Positions 1-9,586 are shown, numbered from the stretch's first letter. The stretch is 64,000 nt of DNA from Novosphingobium beihaiense (GCF_022832375.1 NZ_JALHLG010000007.1:62001-126000), one strand, 5' to 3'. Program-made: numbers and translations. Notes: a model not told the origin generated them from the letters alone.

Positions 1-570
1 CAGTCCGGCGATGATGAAGCCTGCCATGGCCGAACCGGTCGCCAGCGTGGCAACCATCGGCAAGGCCAGGCGGAAGAACACTTCCTCGCTCAGCCCGGCA
101 TTGATCGCGAGGGGCAGCGTTGCCAGCACTTCGGCGCGATTGCGGGGGAACAAGGCTTCGACATCGCCGATCACGGGCTGGGTCTTGCGGCGCAGCAGGA
201 AGCGCCAGATCACGTAGGACACGCTTCCGCCACAAGCCACGCCCCCGATCATGCCGCCGTAGTAGGCAATGGAGCCGGTGTCTGATCCGTCCGCGCCGGA
301 AGACTGCCCCAGCAGGAGGCGCAGCGGTTCGAATTCGTGAGGAAAGGCCCGCACTGCTCCCGCCTTGCCCACGATCGCCAGGATCGCCATGCCGATAAGT
401 CCGAACTGGACGAAGGAGCGCAGTGTCATGCGCAAGTAGCAGCGCTGCCGTTCCGCACTGCCGGTCAGCAGGCGGAACCGCGCCATGGCGCCCTGGTTTG
501 CGTATGTACGGTAGGCCAGCGCGGCCAGCAGAATGACGAGCAGCGCCATGTAGGGCAGGGATAAGGTCAC
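1..570 (-). CDS. CPBP family intramembrane metalloprotease (C-terminus cut by window edge)
   Basis: The reading frame runs from a GTG at 570 off the left edge (190 codons visible). It is hydrophobic throughout. An N-terminal helix covers about residues 8-20, further helices lie near 52-68 and 101-126, and the family motif EEVFFR sits at 162-167 (EExxxR). In the CAAX protease/bacteriocin-processing (CPBP, Abi) family the two glutamates and the arginine belong to the active site within the membrane. The GTG start is preferred over the ATG at 549 because AGGAAGG lies 8 bases upstream of it. The rest of the active site (conserved His residues) lies beyond the window. It is transcribed away from thiC, and three palindromic operators sit directly upstream, so it is probably repressor-controlled. 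Its substrate cannot be told from sequence. Confidence 0.8.
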   Translation of the reverse strand, partial: MTLSLPYMALLVILLAALAYRTYANQGAMARFRLLTGSAERQRCYLRMTLRSFVQFGLIGMAILAIVGKAGAVRAFPHEFEPLRLLLGQSSGADGSDTGSIAYYGGMIGGVACGGSVSYVIWRFLLRRKTQPVIGDVEALFPRNRAEVLATLPLAINAGLSEEVFFRLALPMVATLATGSAMAGFIIAGL

Positions 571-601
571 GATGCGATCCTTCCTCTATCGAAGTGGAAT
601 G

Positions 602-673
602 ACTTTCCAATTTGGAAAGTTCCTAGACGTTACTTTCCAATTCGGAAAGTTAAATCTTTCCATATTGGAAAGT
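602..673. promoter_or_regulatory. Three-copy palindromic operator array
   Basis: Three 19-bp near-perfect palindromes of the form ACTTTCCAATTTGGAAAGT occur at 602-620, 632-650 and 655-673. Centres are 30 and 23 bp apart. The half-site is CTTTCC and the centre is AT-rich. They lie between the divergent CPBP protease gene (start 570) and the thiC leader, and begin 32 bp upstream of the protease start. They are best read as dimeric repressor sites for the protease gene. The cognate regulator is not in the window. Confidence 0.75.
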
Positions 674-732
674 GATGGGCTGCGCTGGACCTGTGCCGCA
701 AGGATGTCTATCATTCACGCCAACCCCGGGGA

Positions 733-2756
<2,024 letters not shown>

Positions 2757-2758
2757 CA

Positions 2759-3358
2759 ATGCGCCGCGGCGCGGGCAGGGCGTGGCTGGCGGCAGCGGCG
2801 CTCGCCGCGCTGTGCGCCGCCTGTGCGCAGGAAGAACCGCCGCTCGATGAGGCGGCGGTTCTCGCCCGCTCCGATGCAGTGGCCGGACACTTCCAGAGCG
2901 CGCTGCAAGGACAACTCAAGACCGCGCTTGCGGCAGGCGGGCCGATGCTGGCCGTCACTGTTTGCCACGATGCCGCGCCACTGATCGCGGCGCAGGAATT
3001 AGAACGCAGCGGCGCTGAGGTCAGCCGCGTGGCGGAGCGCAACCGCAGCCCCGCCGGAAGGCTGACCGACGAAGTGCGCGCCCACTACACTGGGCTCGCC
3101 AGCGCCCCGCTCGTGAACGGCAAACCCGCCAGCCGCATCTGGCGCAGCGGCATGGGAGACGGCGCGATCATCAACGTGCTGCGCGCGATCCCTATGCGGG
3201 AAAAGCCCTGCACCGTATGCCACGGCACGAATGTCGCATCCGATCTGGCTGCACGCATCCGGGAACTCTACCCGAACGACAAGGCCACCGGCTTCAAACC
3301 GGGCGACATGCGCGGGGCTATGCTGATCCGCTGGCCTGCTGCGGCGTTTGCGGAGTAG
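2759..3358 (+). CDS. DUF3365 (Tll0287-like) haem-binding lipoprotein
   Basis: A 199-aa exported protein beginning two bases after the thiC stop, hence probably co-transcribed. The N-terminus is a positively charged hydrophobic signal ending in LCAAC, which reads as a lipoprotein signal with the acylated Cys near residue 22. The mature part matches the DUF3365/Tll0287-like family, a PAS-like fold. It contains one c-type haem motif, CTVCH, at 151-155. Such proteins are thought to be periplasmic single-haem sensors or electron carriers, but the function is not established. Its link to thiamine synthesis is positional only. Confidence 0.75.
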   Translation: MRRGAGRAWLAAAALAALCAACAQEEPPLDEAAVLARSDAVAGHFQSALQGQLKTALAAGGPMLAVTVCHDAAPLIAAQELERSGAEVSRVAERNRSPAGRLTDEVRAHYTGLASAPLVNGKPASRIWRSGMGDGAIINVLRAIPMREKPCTVCHGTNVASDLAARIRELYPNDKATGFKPGDMRGAMLIRWPAAAFAE

Positions 3359-3417
3359 GTATTGTTGCTAGCTGGATGCTGTATCTTATCGTGCCTTAAT
3401 GCAAAAGGCAGGGGGGA

Positions 3418-3651
3418 TTATAGCAAATCTTGGCAGCGCATAATTGCGTCGGTGCGTCGTGTGGTTGCATCCGATAGGCATTTTGTCCGTTGGTAATAGC
3501 TGCTCTGTGAATAGCATTTATTGATTTCTGTAAAATAATTGGCGTGTGCGACTGCCATGCATGCATCATATTCTGAGCCTTGAGCTGAAACGGAAGTAGG
3601 AGTGATCGTCGCCATAGCCATTACAAGTGCAGGCATTAAAATGCGTTTCAT
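3418..3651 (-). CDS. Small secreted four-cysteine protein, unknown
   Basis: A 77-aa protein with a clear Sec signal (MKRILMPALVMAMATITPTSVSAQ, cleaved near residue 24) and a short mature part of about 53 aa holding four Cys residues, which could form two disulfides in the periplasm. The ATG at 3651 is chosen over the one at 3657 because AGGGAA lies 6 bases upstream of the former and overlaps the latter. The gene and its 5' flank are clearly richer in A+T than the surroundings, a sign of lateral transfer. I recognise no family. The neighbouring Doc remnant suggests a small accessory patch. Confidence 0.6.
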   Translation of the reverse strand: MKRILMPALVMAMATITPTSVSAQGSEYDACMAVAHANYFTEINKCYSQSSYYQRTKCLSDATTRRTDAIMRCQDLL

Positions 3652-3710
3652 ACTCATTTCCCTATTACGAAGGCGATCAGTGCCACTATTTCAATGACGA
3701 TATGACGCAT

Positions 3711-3724
3711 ATATCGTATACTGT
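3711..3724. promoter_or_regulatory. ATCGTATAC motif, possible GntR-type operator
   Basis: The sequence ATATCGTATACTGT lies about 60 bp upstream of the small secreted protein gene (start 3651, minus strand). The same 9-mer ATCGTATAC occurs upstream of the LhpC-like gene (45985-45993, reverse) and upstream of the TonB receptor gene (55714-55722). The resemblance to GntR/FCD-type sites is from general knowledge, and regulation is inferred. Confidence 0.35.
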
Positions 3725-3855
3725 CAAGGTGCTGTGTCTAGGATGTCCGTCTAGAAGTCGCGGTAGCAGTATACCAAACTGCCAGATCGCGCGTTTGTTT
3801 TGTCTAGTTCTGCAATTGCGTTGCGATACCCTTGTGAAGACCTTGTTCAAAATCA

Positions 3856-4193
3856 TATCATGATCGGCAGTTGACCGAGCATAGTGGTGGGACAGGGGGG
3901 CGCGATGCCGGTGCGCTGGAAAGCGCGCTGGCGCGGCCGGTCAACAAGTGGATGTATATGAGGATGACCGCTGCGCTCTCACCTATGCTTATGGCATTGC
4001 CCGCAATCATCCTTTTGCGGACGGCAACAAGCGCACCGCATGGGTGTCCGCGCGGTTGTTCCTGCTGCTCAACGGGGTGATCCTTTCGTTTGCGCCGAGA
4101 GGGGCTATCGACATGGTTCTGGCTCTCGCGGCGGGGGAACTGTCCGAGGACGAACTCGCGAGGTGGTTTCGGGTGCATCTCGAAGAAACGTGA
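3856..4193 (+). pseudogene. Doc/Fic death-on-curing toxin remnant, frameshifted
   Basis: Two overlapping frames together spell a Doc family (Fic fold) toxin. From about 3859 one frame reads HDRQLTEHSGGTGGRDAG then LESALARPVNKWMY. After about 3957 the match moves to the next frame: YEDDRCALTYAYGIARNHPF then ADGNKRTA, continuing to the stop at 4193. Removing an extra AT at TGTATATGAGG would restore one frame. The Fic core HPFADGNKR is intact, but the product is split. An in-frame stop at 3835 and the absence of a start show that the N-terminus is also lost. No Phd-type antitoxin precedes it. It is a dead toxin-antitoxin relic. Confidence 0.8.
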
Positions 4194-4198
4194 AGCGG

Positions 4199-4224
4199 GA
4201 TCCCCGCCTGCGCGGGGATGACGA
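4199..4224. repeat. Short palindromic repeat (ATCCCCGC stem)
   Basis: ATCCCCGCCTGCGCGGGGATGA forms a hairpin with 8-bp arms at 4200-4207 and 4212-4219. This is a common dispersed palindrome in sphingomonad and other alphaproteobacterial genomes, lying just after the Doc remnant. Confidence 0.6.
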
Positions 4225-4285
4225 AGCCGGGTTGGGAGGATAGCGCACAACGCGGTTGCAAGGCGTTACGCCGACGGTATGGGGA

Positions 4286-4322
4286 GCGCGAGGAGTCCTG
4301 AGCGTGTCGAAGGGCCCTCGCA
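4286..4322. repeat. REP-like repeat with GTCCTGAGCG core
   Basis: GCGAGG and CCTCGC arms enclose GTCCTGAGCGTGTCGAAGGG. A related core, GTCCTGAGCGAAGCCGAAGG, sits inside the decayed IS481 transposase at 58145-58171, so this is a dispersed family in the genome. Confidence 0.55.
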
Positions 4323-4390
4323 CGTTCCTTCTTCCCCCCTCCCGACAAACCGTTTTCCTACACACCCGCCGGTGCCGTATTCTCGCGGCC

Positions 4391-4849
4391 ATGCCCCAAA
4401 CTCCTCTCCGCTGGCCTGCTTACTTGCGCATTCCGCCGTTTGTGCCGGTGCCGCTGCGGCATCGGCGGGACGGGTGGTCGGCGGTGCGGCAGGGGGAGTT
4501 TGTCGGGTGGCTGGCTGAGACGGGATCGGTGTCCGAAGCGGCGGCGCGGGTGGGGGCTTCGCGCGAGAGTGTCTACCAGCTGCGGCGGCGGGAGGGGGCG
4601 GTCTATTTCGCCGCCGCGTGGGACTTTGCCCTTGCCGCCGGTGCTGCCGGGCAGGGTGACATTCCGGCCTTTCCGAAGTTGACAGGCTGGGCGCTGTCCG
4701 AGGCGGCGCACCGGGAGGTGGTTGCCGTGCGGATGCGGTGCGGGCGCTATGCCGGATGTTCGCTGAAGCCCAGCACGTCCGCGCTGCTCAGGGTGCTGGC
4801 GCAGTTCGATCGCGGCGCGCCCGATCCGCGCGCGCCGGGGTGGTGGTGA
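4391..4849 (+). CDS. Helix-turn-helix protein, terminase-small-subunit-like
   Basis: A 152-aa basic protein. Residues about 36-67 (FVGWLAETGSVSEAAARVGA followed by SRESVYQLRRR) form a plain helix-turn-helix of the type seen in phage small terminases and in a widespread sphingomonad family of unknown role. The segment AAAWDFALAAG after it is also typical of that family. The start at 4391 is chosen by homology pattern. The frame is open 135 bases upstream but that region is repeat DNA. Direct repeats of AAGGTGACAC follow the stop. DNA binding is likely and the target is unknown. Confidence 0.55.
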   Translation: MPQTPLRWPAYLRIPPFVPVPLRHRRDGWSAVRQGEFVGWLAETGSVSEAAARVGASRESVYQLRRREGAVYFAAAWDFALAAGAAGQGDIPAFPKLTGWALSEAAHREVVAVRMRCGRYAGCSLKPSTSALLRVLAQFDRGAPDPRAPGWW

Positions 4850-4931
4850 GCAAGGTGACACCCAAGGTGACACACACTTTTCTGCGCTTGCGTGTAAACT
4901 GGAGTGTCACAGTGGCGGGGCGGCGCGGGCG

Positions 4932-5366
4932 TCAGCCGAACAGGTATTTCATGCGGATGGTGAGGGGCGTGCCGGGGGCGATGTCCGTCAGCGACTTGCC
5001 ATAGCCAGGCATGCCGCCGGGATTGTTCGAGATGCCCACGCCTTCGAGCGGCATGCCGATGAAGTTGCGTTTGGTCTTTCCGTTGCCGTCCTCGTCATGG
5101 ATGACGGTGACGGCGTAGCGTCCGGCGGCGGGCAGCGGCAGGGTGACGTGCATCGTGGGGCCGGTGACGGGGAAAGTGCGCCGGATCGCGGTCTTGCTCT
5201 TTTCGCAGCTCGGGAACTTCACCTTGTCGCGCCACAGGCAGGCCACGATCTGGCCCTTGGTGGAGTGCAGGCCGGTTACGGTGAGCGTGAAAGTGCTCTG
5301 CGGCTGGGCCATCGCCGGGCTGGCGGAAAAGGCGGCGATGAGGGCGGCGAGCGGGCGTGTCTTCAC
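4932..5366 (-). CDS. DUF2141 domain periplasmic protein
   Basis: A 144-aa protein with a signal peptide (MKTRPLAALIAAFSASPAMAQ, cleaved about residue 21) and a single DUF2141 domain, recognised by HDEDGNGKTKRNFIGMPLEG and the following GVGISNN. The domain is a small beta-sandwich found exported or attached to outer-membrane proteins, and its function is not known. The GTG start at 5366 is chosen because GAAAGG lies 6 bases before it and it begins a proper signal peptide. Five downstream bases are GC-rich. It is transcribed in the same direction as, and 78 bp downstream of, the DUF2061 gene. Confidence 0.8.
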   Translation of the reverse strand: MKTRPLAALIAAFSASPAMAQPQSTFTLTVTGLHSTKGQIVACLWRDKVKFPSCEKSKTAIRRTFPVTGPTMHVTLPLPAAGRYAVTVIHDEDGNGKTKRNFIGMPLEGVGISNNPGGMPGYGKSLTDIAPGTPLTIRMKYLFG

Positions 5367-5444
5367 GAGGGGCCTTTCGGTTGCAGTCTGGCCATGACGC
5401 CGCGGCGGGTGGTGGTCCGCAGGAAGGGCTTGCACGCGGGGCTC

Positions 5445-5663
5445 TCAGGCGGGGGCGTGGCGGTGCAGCAGGGCGCCTGCGATATCGAGATCGCCGTTCC
5501 AGGCGCGTTCGTGGAAGAAGAACACGACGGCGTTCACCAGCGGCTCGATCAGCGCGATCCCGCCCGCCATGGCGACGGAGCCGGTGATGGCGAAGGCCAC
5601 GGTGAAGCCGACGAGCAAGTGCAGGGTCAGGAAGCTGGCGGTTTTGGCAAGATCGTGAGACAT
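5445..5663 (-). CDS. DUF2061 small membrane protein
   Basis: A 72-aa protein with two membrane helices (about residues 11-29 and 33-50) and the family signature around FHERAWN near residue 50 (family usually HERIW). DUF2061 proteins are short inner-membrane proteins, sometimes fused to or beside sulfate or adenylyl enzymes, and have no proven function. An AT-rich stretch at 5690-5720 upstream probably holds its promoter. Confidence 0.75.
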   Translation of the reverse strand: MSHDLAKTASFLTLHLLVGFTVAFAITGSVAMAGGIALIEPLVNAVVFFFHERAWNGDLDIAGALLHRHAPA

Positions 5664-5895
5664 CGGTTGGTCCTTTCGCTGGCGGCATTAATGCGAATAT
5701 CTCGCAATAATAAGCGGACGATGCTGCATGCAGTGATCGGGCGGGGCGATTACGACGGGCCGATCGGGAGGGGCATCCGGCGCATGGATGGGCCGGTCTG
5801 GCGGAAGCCGTGCAGAGCAAATTGCGCTCTGCGTGCAAACGGGTATGCAGCACGGCAGAGGCCGTTACAGGCCCACGGGCCGCCAGGGGAATACG

Positions 5896-6288
5896 ATGCA
5901 TCAATCCGCCGCCGAAATCGCTATCCGCACGCGCCGGGCCGCGTTCAACCGGGCCATTGCCGATGGCGATGTGGCGGCGATCTCACCCTTGCTGGGGCGC
6001 GACGTGGTGATGGTGACGGGCAGTGACAGCGCTATCGTCTCTGGCCGCAACGCACAGCTCAAGGCCTGGCGGCGCGAATTCGCGAGCCCCGCGCGGGTGG
6101 TCTACACGCGCACACCCGTCAGCGTGGCGGTGTCGCGGGTGGAGCCGGTGGCGCTCGAACAGGGGCACTGGAAGGGGTTGGAGGCCAGTTCGGGCCGGGC
6201 GATGGCGGCCGGGGACTATTCGGCGAAGTGGCGCGAGGTGCTGGGCGAATGGGTGATCGTGGCGGAGATCTACGCGACGCTGGGATAG
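5896..6288 (+). CDS. DUF4440 / SnoaL-like protein
   Basis: A 130-aa soluble protein of the NTF2-like fold. The opening AEIAIRTRRAAFNRAIADGD, then DVVMVTGSDSAIVSGR, and the closing YSAKWREVLGEWVIVAEIY are typical of DUF4440. Members bind small ligands or act on them, and no specific activity is evident. The ATG at 5896 starts the recognisable domain. The open frame 108 bases further upstream overlaps the promoter region of the divergent DUF2061 gene. Confidence 0.7.
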   Translation: MHQSAAEIAIRTRRAAFNRAIADGDVAAISPLLGRDVVMVTGSDSAIVSGRNAQLKAWRREFASPARVVYTRTPVSVAVSRVEPVALEQGHWKGLEASSGRAMAAGDYSAKWREVLGEWVIVAEIYATLG

Positions 6289-6435
6289 GCTGTTAACGGG
6301 CTTGGTTTTCTACGGGGAACTACGGAGCCTTGCAGGCGGCGCTTAATTTTCGCCGTTAGCGTGCGTCTTAAGTTCCATCGGGGCGAATATCTTGTCGGGC
6401 CCCGGTAAAGGGAACTCGGGATTACAGGTGCCGCC

Positions 6436-6837
6436 ATGCTCAGCAAGATGAACTCTTCCGTACCCGTGGCGCATTGCTGGTATTTGCGCCGCCATGTGCC
6501 GGAAGGGCGGCGGCGGCGCGAGGCGGGCGGTGTGGTGCATTGCACTTGCCGCTATTGCCAGCGTCCGATCCGTTCGCGCGACGGCGGCCGGTGGGATCTG
6601 TCTGACGGTTTTGACCTTGATGCGATCGCAAGTGCCGGGCGGACAAGCCATTTTTGCGTGATCGACACGCTCGATGAAATGGTGATTGCCCGCTACACCC
6701 TGCCGCACGGCGCGGACGAGGACATGATCGCCGAGCGGCTCGCGGAGATACGCGAGAAGCACGAGATCGAAGAGGACGAGGACGTGCTGGAAGTCCGCCT
6801 GGTGCAGAGCCAGGGGGCCCTTACACTCGTCCACTGA
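6436..6837 (+). CDS. Hypothetical protein with a cysteine-pair motif
   Basis: A 133-aa protein I cannot place. HCTCRYCQRPI near residues 35-45 looks like half of a zinc site. The C-terminal half is acidic, with a predicted helix (ERLAEIREKHEIEEDEDVLE). No signal peptide or membrane segment is seen. It stands alone between convergent and divergent neighbours. Coding is supported by GC-biased third positions and length. Confidence 0.5.
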   Translation: MLSKMNSSVPVAHCWYLRRHVPEGRRRREAGGVVHCTCRYCQRPIRSRDGGRWDLSDGFDLDAIASAGRTSHFCVIDTLDEMVIARYTLPHGADEDMIAERLAEIREKHEIEEDEDVLEVRLVQSQGALTLVH

Positions 6838-6885
6838 TCTGAGGGCGGTACCGCTCAAGGGCCGTCAGCTTTCTTATATCAATAG

Positions 6886-7320
6886 TTAACTTCCGTTCCG
6901 TTCCGCGGCTGTCACGTCTGCCGCAGCGGCTTCCGCACGCGCAGCCGCATCGGCCGCTGCGTCCTGTGCTGTGCTGCCGCCTGGGGCGAGCGGCTCTCCG
7001 GCAGGTTCAGCCCCGGGCGGCTGGTCCATTCCACTGGCAGGACCGCTCTGCCCGTCCGGCTGGCCGGCATCGTCGCTGCCATCCCATTCGTCACGGCCGA
7101 ACGGCCAGGCGGGGATATCGAGAGCAGACAAGTCGTCTTCTATCCATGATGAGTTTCCGCCCAGAGCTAATGCTCGCCGGGCATAGTCCGCAGTGGGCCG
7201 GGCGGCGATCACCGGTACCTTGGGATAGGTGCGCATGGCGTGCGTGGTGGCGCTGGCGGCCAGAATGCCTGCACAGACGCTGCCTGCGATGAGGAGCAGA
7301 ACCAGTTTGCCGGAACCCAT
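6886..7320 (-). CDS. Hypothetical membrane-anchored protein with Pro/Gly/Ala-rich tail
   Basis: A 144-aa protein with one N-terminal membrane helix (residues 5-25), a short conserved-looking periplasmic part (TYPKVPVIAARP... WIEDDLSALDIPAWPFGRD) and a low-complexity tail rich in Gly, Pro, Asp and Ala from about residue 80. The tail is probably disordered. Function unknown. Confidence 0.5.
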   Translation of the reverse strand: MGSGKLVLLLIAGSVCAGILAASATTHAMRTYPKVPVIAARPTADYARRALALGGNSSWIEDDLSALDIPAWPFGRDEWDGSDDAGQPDGQSGPASGMDQPPGAEPAGEPLAPGGSTAQDAAADAAARAEAAAADVTAAERNGS

Positions 7321-7413
7321 CGGTCCTCCGTCAAGGCTTTCTCCCGCATCCCGCAGTTCGAGGCTTACGGGCCTGAGACTGACAGCGGGCTGAACGTCAG
7401 GCTCCCATACACG

Positions 7414-7447
7414 AAAGGGGCGTCATCCGCGAGGGATGACGCCCCTT
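7414..7447 (-). terminator. Rho-independent terminator
   Basis: AAAGGGGCGTCATCC pairs with GGATGACGCCCCTT around a short loop. It lies just downstream of the small periplasmic protein gene ending at 7514 on the minus strand, where it is followed by TTTCG, a weak U-run. Confidence 0.7.
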
Positions 7448-7513
7448 GTGTGCTGCGCTGCACGGCCGGGCGATGGGAGAGAGGAGAGAAACCCGCCCGC
7501 GAACGCTGCTTGA

Positions 7514-7786
7514 TCAGTCGTTGGACAGCGCGTTCTTGGCGTCCGACGTGGTGAAGCTGACGGGACGGCTGTTGTAAGTGCCGGTCACGCGCTCGCCCTT
7601 GACGAAAAGGCGGAAGGGGACACCGGACTTGGTGTGGCCGTTGATCACCGTAACCTTGCCCTTCTGGGCGGTGGTGTAGGTGTAGTCCACGCCTTCGTGC
7701 GAGAACTGGCGGGCTTCGCTGGCCTGCGCGGCGGCAGGAACGGCGAGGAGCGAAACGGCGGCAGTCGCGAAAATGGTCTTGAACAT
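7514..7786 (-). CDS. Small periplasmic protein, unknown
   Basis: A 90-aa protein with a signal peptide (MFKTIFATAAVSLLAVPAAAQA, cleaved about residue 22) and a small beta-rich mature domain (VDYTYTTAQKGKVTVINGHT). Similar short exported proteins are common in sphingomonads, with no known role. AAAGGGA lies 7 bases before the ATG. It has its own terminator downstream. Confidence 0.65.
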   Translation of the reverse strand: MFKTIFATAAVSLLAVPAAAQASEARQFSHEGVDYTYTTAQKGKVTVINGHTKSGVPFRLFVKGERVTGTYNSRPVSFTTSDAKNALSND

Positions 7787-8093
7787 GGCAATATCCCTTT
7801 AAGTGGATGCAGGAAGATTGCCTCGGGCATCTCTTCTTGTTGTTGCGGTGCAGCATTTACGCATGTTGCACTGCGGTGCAATTTCAAAACTTCGACCCTC
7901 GGTTGCGATTATTGCAACAGTGTGGATTTGTCGTTTACGCGGAATGGGTTGGGCAAAAGCGTTGGCCATCGAATGGCGTGCATTTTTTGCAGAGATTTTA
8001 GTTAGCGCTACCTTTCGGCGCTTTTCCGAAGGCTTCGGGCGTGCAAGGAGGGGCGGTCTTGCTGCTTGCAGGGGGTAAGGATACCATGGTCCT
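7787..8093. other. Intergenic region with a near-palindrome
   Basis: No gene is seen. The region is divergent between two exported-protein genes and therefore holds both promoters. TTGCACTGCGGTGCAA at 7866-7881 is a near-perfect palindrome, and a related TGTTGCGGTGCAGCA lies at 7841-7855. These may be operators. The rest is unremarkable. Confidence 0.4.
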
Positions 8094-8528
8094 ATGGAGC
8101 GTTCCCTTCCCCCCTTTGTCCTGATGCTGCCCATGGTGCTGGGGGCGTGCAGCGGCGGCGTGAGCGGTGTGCCTGGTGACAGCGAGGATCGTGCGCCGTT
8201 TCATGCGATTGCGGAAGATGAGGCGGTAAATGTCACTGGCACGGAGCCGTTCTGGGGCGGTCAAGTGGCAAAGGGGCGTTTCCATTACACCACGCCCAAT
8301 AATCCGGAAGGCGCCGATGTGCCGGTATCGCGGTTTGCCGGGCGCGGCGGATTGTCGTTTTCGGGGGACTTCGAAGGCAAGACGCTCACGCTTGCCATCA
8401 CGCCCGGCGCTTGCTCGGACGGGATGTCCGAACGCCAGTATCCTTTCGTGGTCACGTTCCGTCTGGGTGCAGAGTTGCGGCATGGTTGCGGCTGGACGAA
8501 GCGGCAGCCCTGGAGCGGCGGGGAGTGA
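8094..8528 (+). CDS. COG3650-type lipoprotein
   Basis: A 144-aa lipoprotein. The signal ends in the lipobox LGAC with the acylated Cys near residue 19. The mature part has the family hallmarks GTEPFWGG and CSDGMSERQYPF of the COG3650 family of small envelope proteins, with conserved Cys pairs (ACSDGM and HGCGW). Function is unknown. Its stop overlaps the start region of the DUF72 gene. Confidence 0.7.
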   Translation: MERSLPPFVLMLPMVLGACSGGVSGVPGDSEDRAPFHAIAEDEAVNVTGTEPFWGGQVAKGRFHYTTPNNPEGADVPVSRFAGRGGLSFSGDFEGKTLTLAITPGACSDGMSERQYPFVVTFRLGAELRHGCGWTKRQPWSGGE

Positions 8529-9291
8529 GCCAGGGGGCATCCGTGCCGGCATTGGCGGATGGACCTTCGAACCGTGGCGCGGCACGTTTTACCCGGAGAA
8601 GCTCGCGAAAGCGCGGGAGCTGGAATACGCCGCTTCACGGCTGACTGCGATCGAGGTCAACGGCACGTTCTACAGCGCGCAGACGCCCGCGACATATGCC
8701 AGGTGGCGCAAGGCCGCGCCCGAGGGCTTCCTGTTCGCGCTCAAGGCCGGGCGGTTTTGCACCCAGCGCAAGGATCTTTCCCAGGCGGGCGAGAGCGTCG
8801 CCCGTTTCCTTGGCCAGGGGCTGACCGAGCTGGAAGACCGGCTTGGCCCCATTTTGTGGCAACTGCCGCATACCAAGGCATTCGATGCCGCGCAGATCGC
8901 GGCTTTTCTGTCGCTGTTGCCCGCTTCGCAGGATGGTGTTCCGCTGCGCCATGCCATCGAGCCGCGCCATGAAAGCTTCGCGGATCCCGCGTTCTTCGAT
9001 CTTGCCCGCAAGGCAGGCGTGGCGGTGGTATACGCGGATTCGCCGAAATATCCCTGCTTTCCGGAGCAGACTGCCGCTTTTACATACGCCCGTCTGCAGG
9101 ATGCGCACGAAGACATCGCAACCGGCTACGGCGCGGCGGCGCTCGATGGCTGGGCGGACAGGGCGCGGGACTGGGCCGAAGGTGGCCGTGATGTCTTCAT
9201 GTTCTTTATCAACGGTGCCAAAGTGCGTGCACCGGCGGCGGCCGAGGCGCTGATCGAGCGGGTCGGCCGCCCGCCTGTCAGCGCTTCTTGA
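8482..9291 (+). CDS. DUF72 domain protein (YecE-like)
   Basis: A TIM-barrel protein of the DUF72/YecE family, of unknown enzymatic role. The recognisable domain begins at IRAGIGGWTFEPWRG (about 8542) and continues through IEVNGTFYSAQTP, PLRHAIEPRHESF and the closing DVFMFFINGAK. The only in-frame ATG before the domain is at 8482, which would overlap the preceding lipoprotein gene by 47 bases and has a poor ribosome site, so the start may instead be a rare codon nearer 8530. The end overlaps the convergent PhnA-like gene by 14 bases. Confidence 0.8.
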   Translation: MVAAGRSGSPGAAGSEPGGIRAGIGGWTFEPWRGTFYPEKLAKARELEYAASRLTAIEVNGTFYSAQTPATYARWRKAAPEGFLFALKAGRFCTQRKDLSQAGESVARFLGQGLTELEDRLGPILWQLPHTKAFDAAQIAAFLSLLPASQDGVPLRHAIEPRHESFADPAFFDLARKAGVAVVYADSPKYPCFPEQTAAFTYARLQDAHEDIATGYGAAALDGWADRARDWAEGGRDVFMFFINGAKVRAPAAAEALIERVGRPPVSAS

Positions 9292-9586
9292 CGAACTCCG
9301 CGCGCAGGACGAGGCCCTTGATGCCCGGGTACTTGCAGTCGATTTCCTGCGGATCGCCGGTCAGGCGGATCGACTTGATCAGCGTGCCCTGCTTGAGCGT
9401 CTGCCCGGCGCCCTTGACGTCGAGATCCTTGATCAGGGTTACCTGATCGCCGTCCGCCAGCACGTTGCCGACGGCATCGTGCACGACCACCGTATCGGCT
9501 GCCGCGCGTTTGGCCGCGAGTTCGGAAGCGGGCATCCATTCGCCGCTTTCCTCATCGTACACATAGTCTTCGTCGTCGTTTGCCAT
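9278..9586 (-). CDS. PhnA/YjdM-like protein lacking the zinc ribbon
   Basis: A 102-aa protein. Residues about 32-102 (VVVHDAVGNVLADGDQVTLI to AEFVKKR) are the PhnA C-terminal domain, an SH3-like fold also found in E. coli YjdM. Despite the name, the family is not shown to hydrolyse phosphonoacetate. The N-terminal four-cysteine zinc ribbon of the E. coli protein is replaced by a short acidic segment (DDEDYVYDEESGEW) without cysteines. AAGGGA precedes the ATG at 9586. Confidence 0.8.
   Translation of the reverse strand: MANDDEDYVYDEESGEWMPASELAAKRAAADTVVVHDAVGNVLADGDQVTLIKDLDVKGAGQTLKQGTLIKSIRLTGDPQEIDCKYPGIKGLVLRAEFVKKR

Noticed and set aside
3627..3863. A 78-codon plus-strand frame in the AT-rich region before the Doc remnant
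   Set aside because: It overlaps the promoter region of the small secreted protein, has no ribosome site and no similarity to any family.
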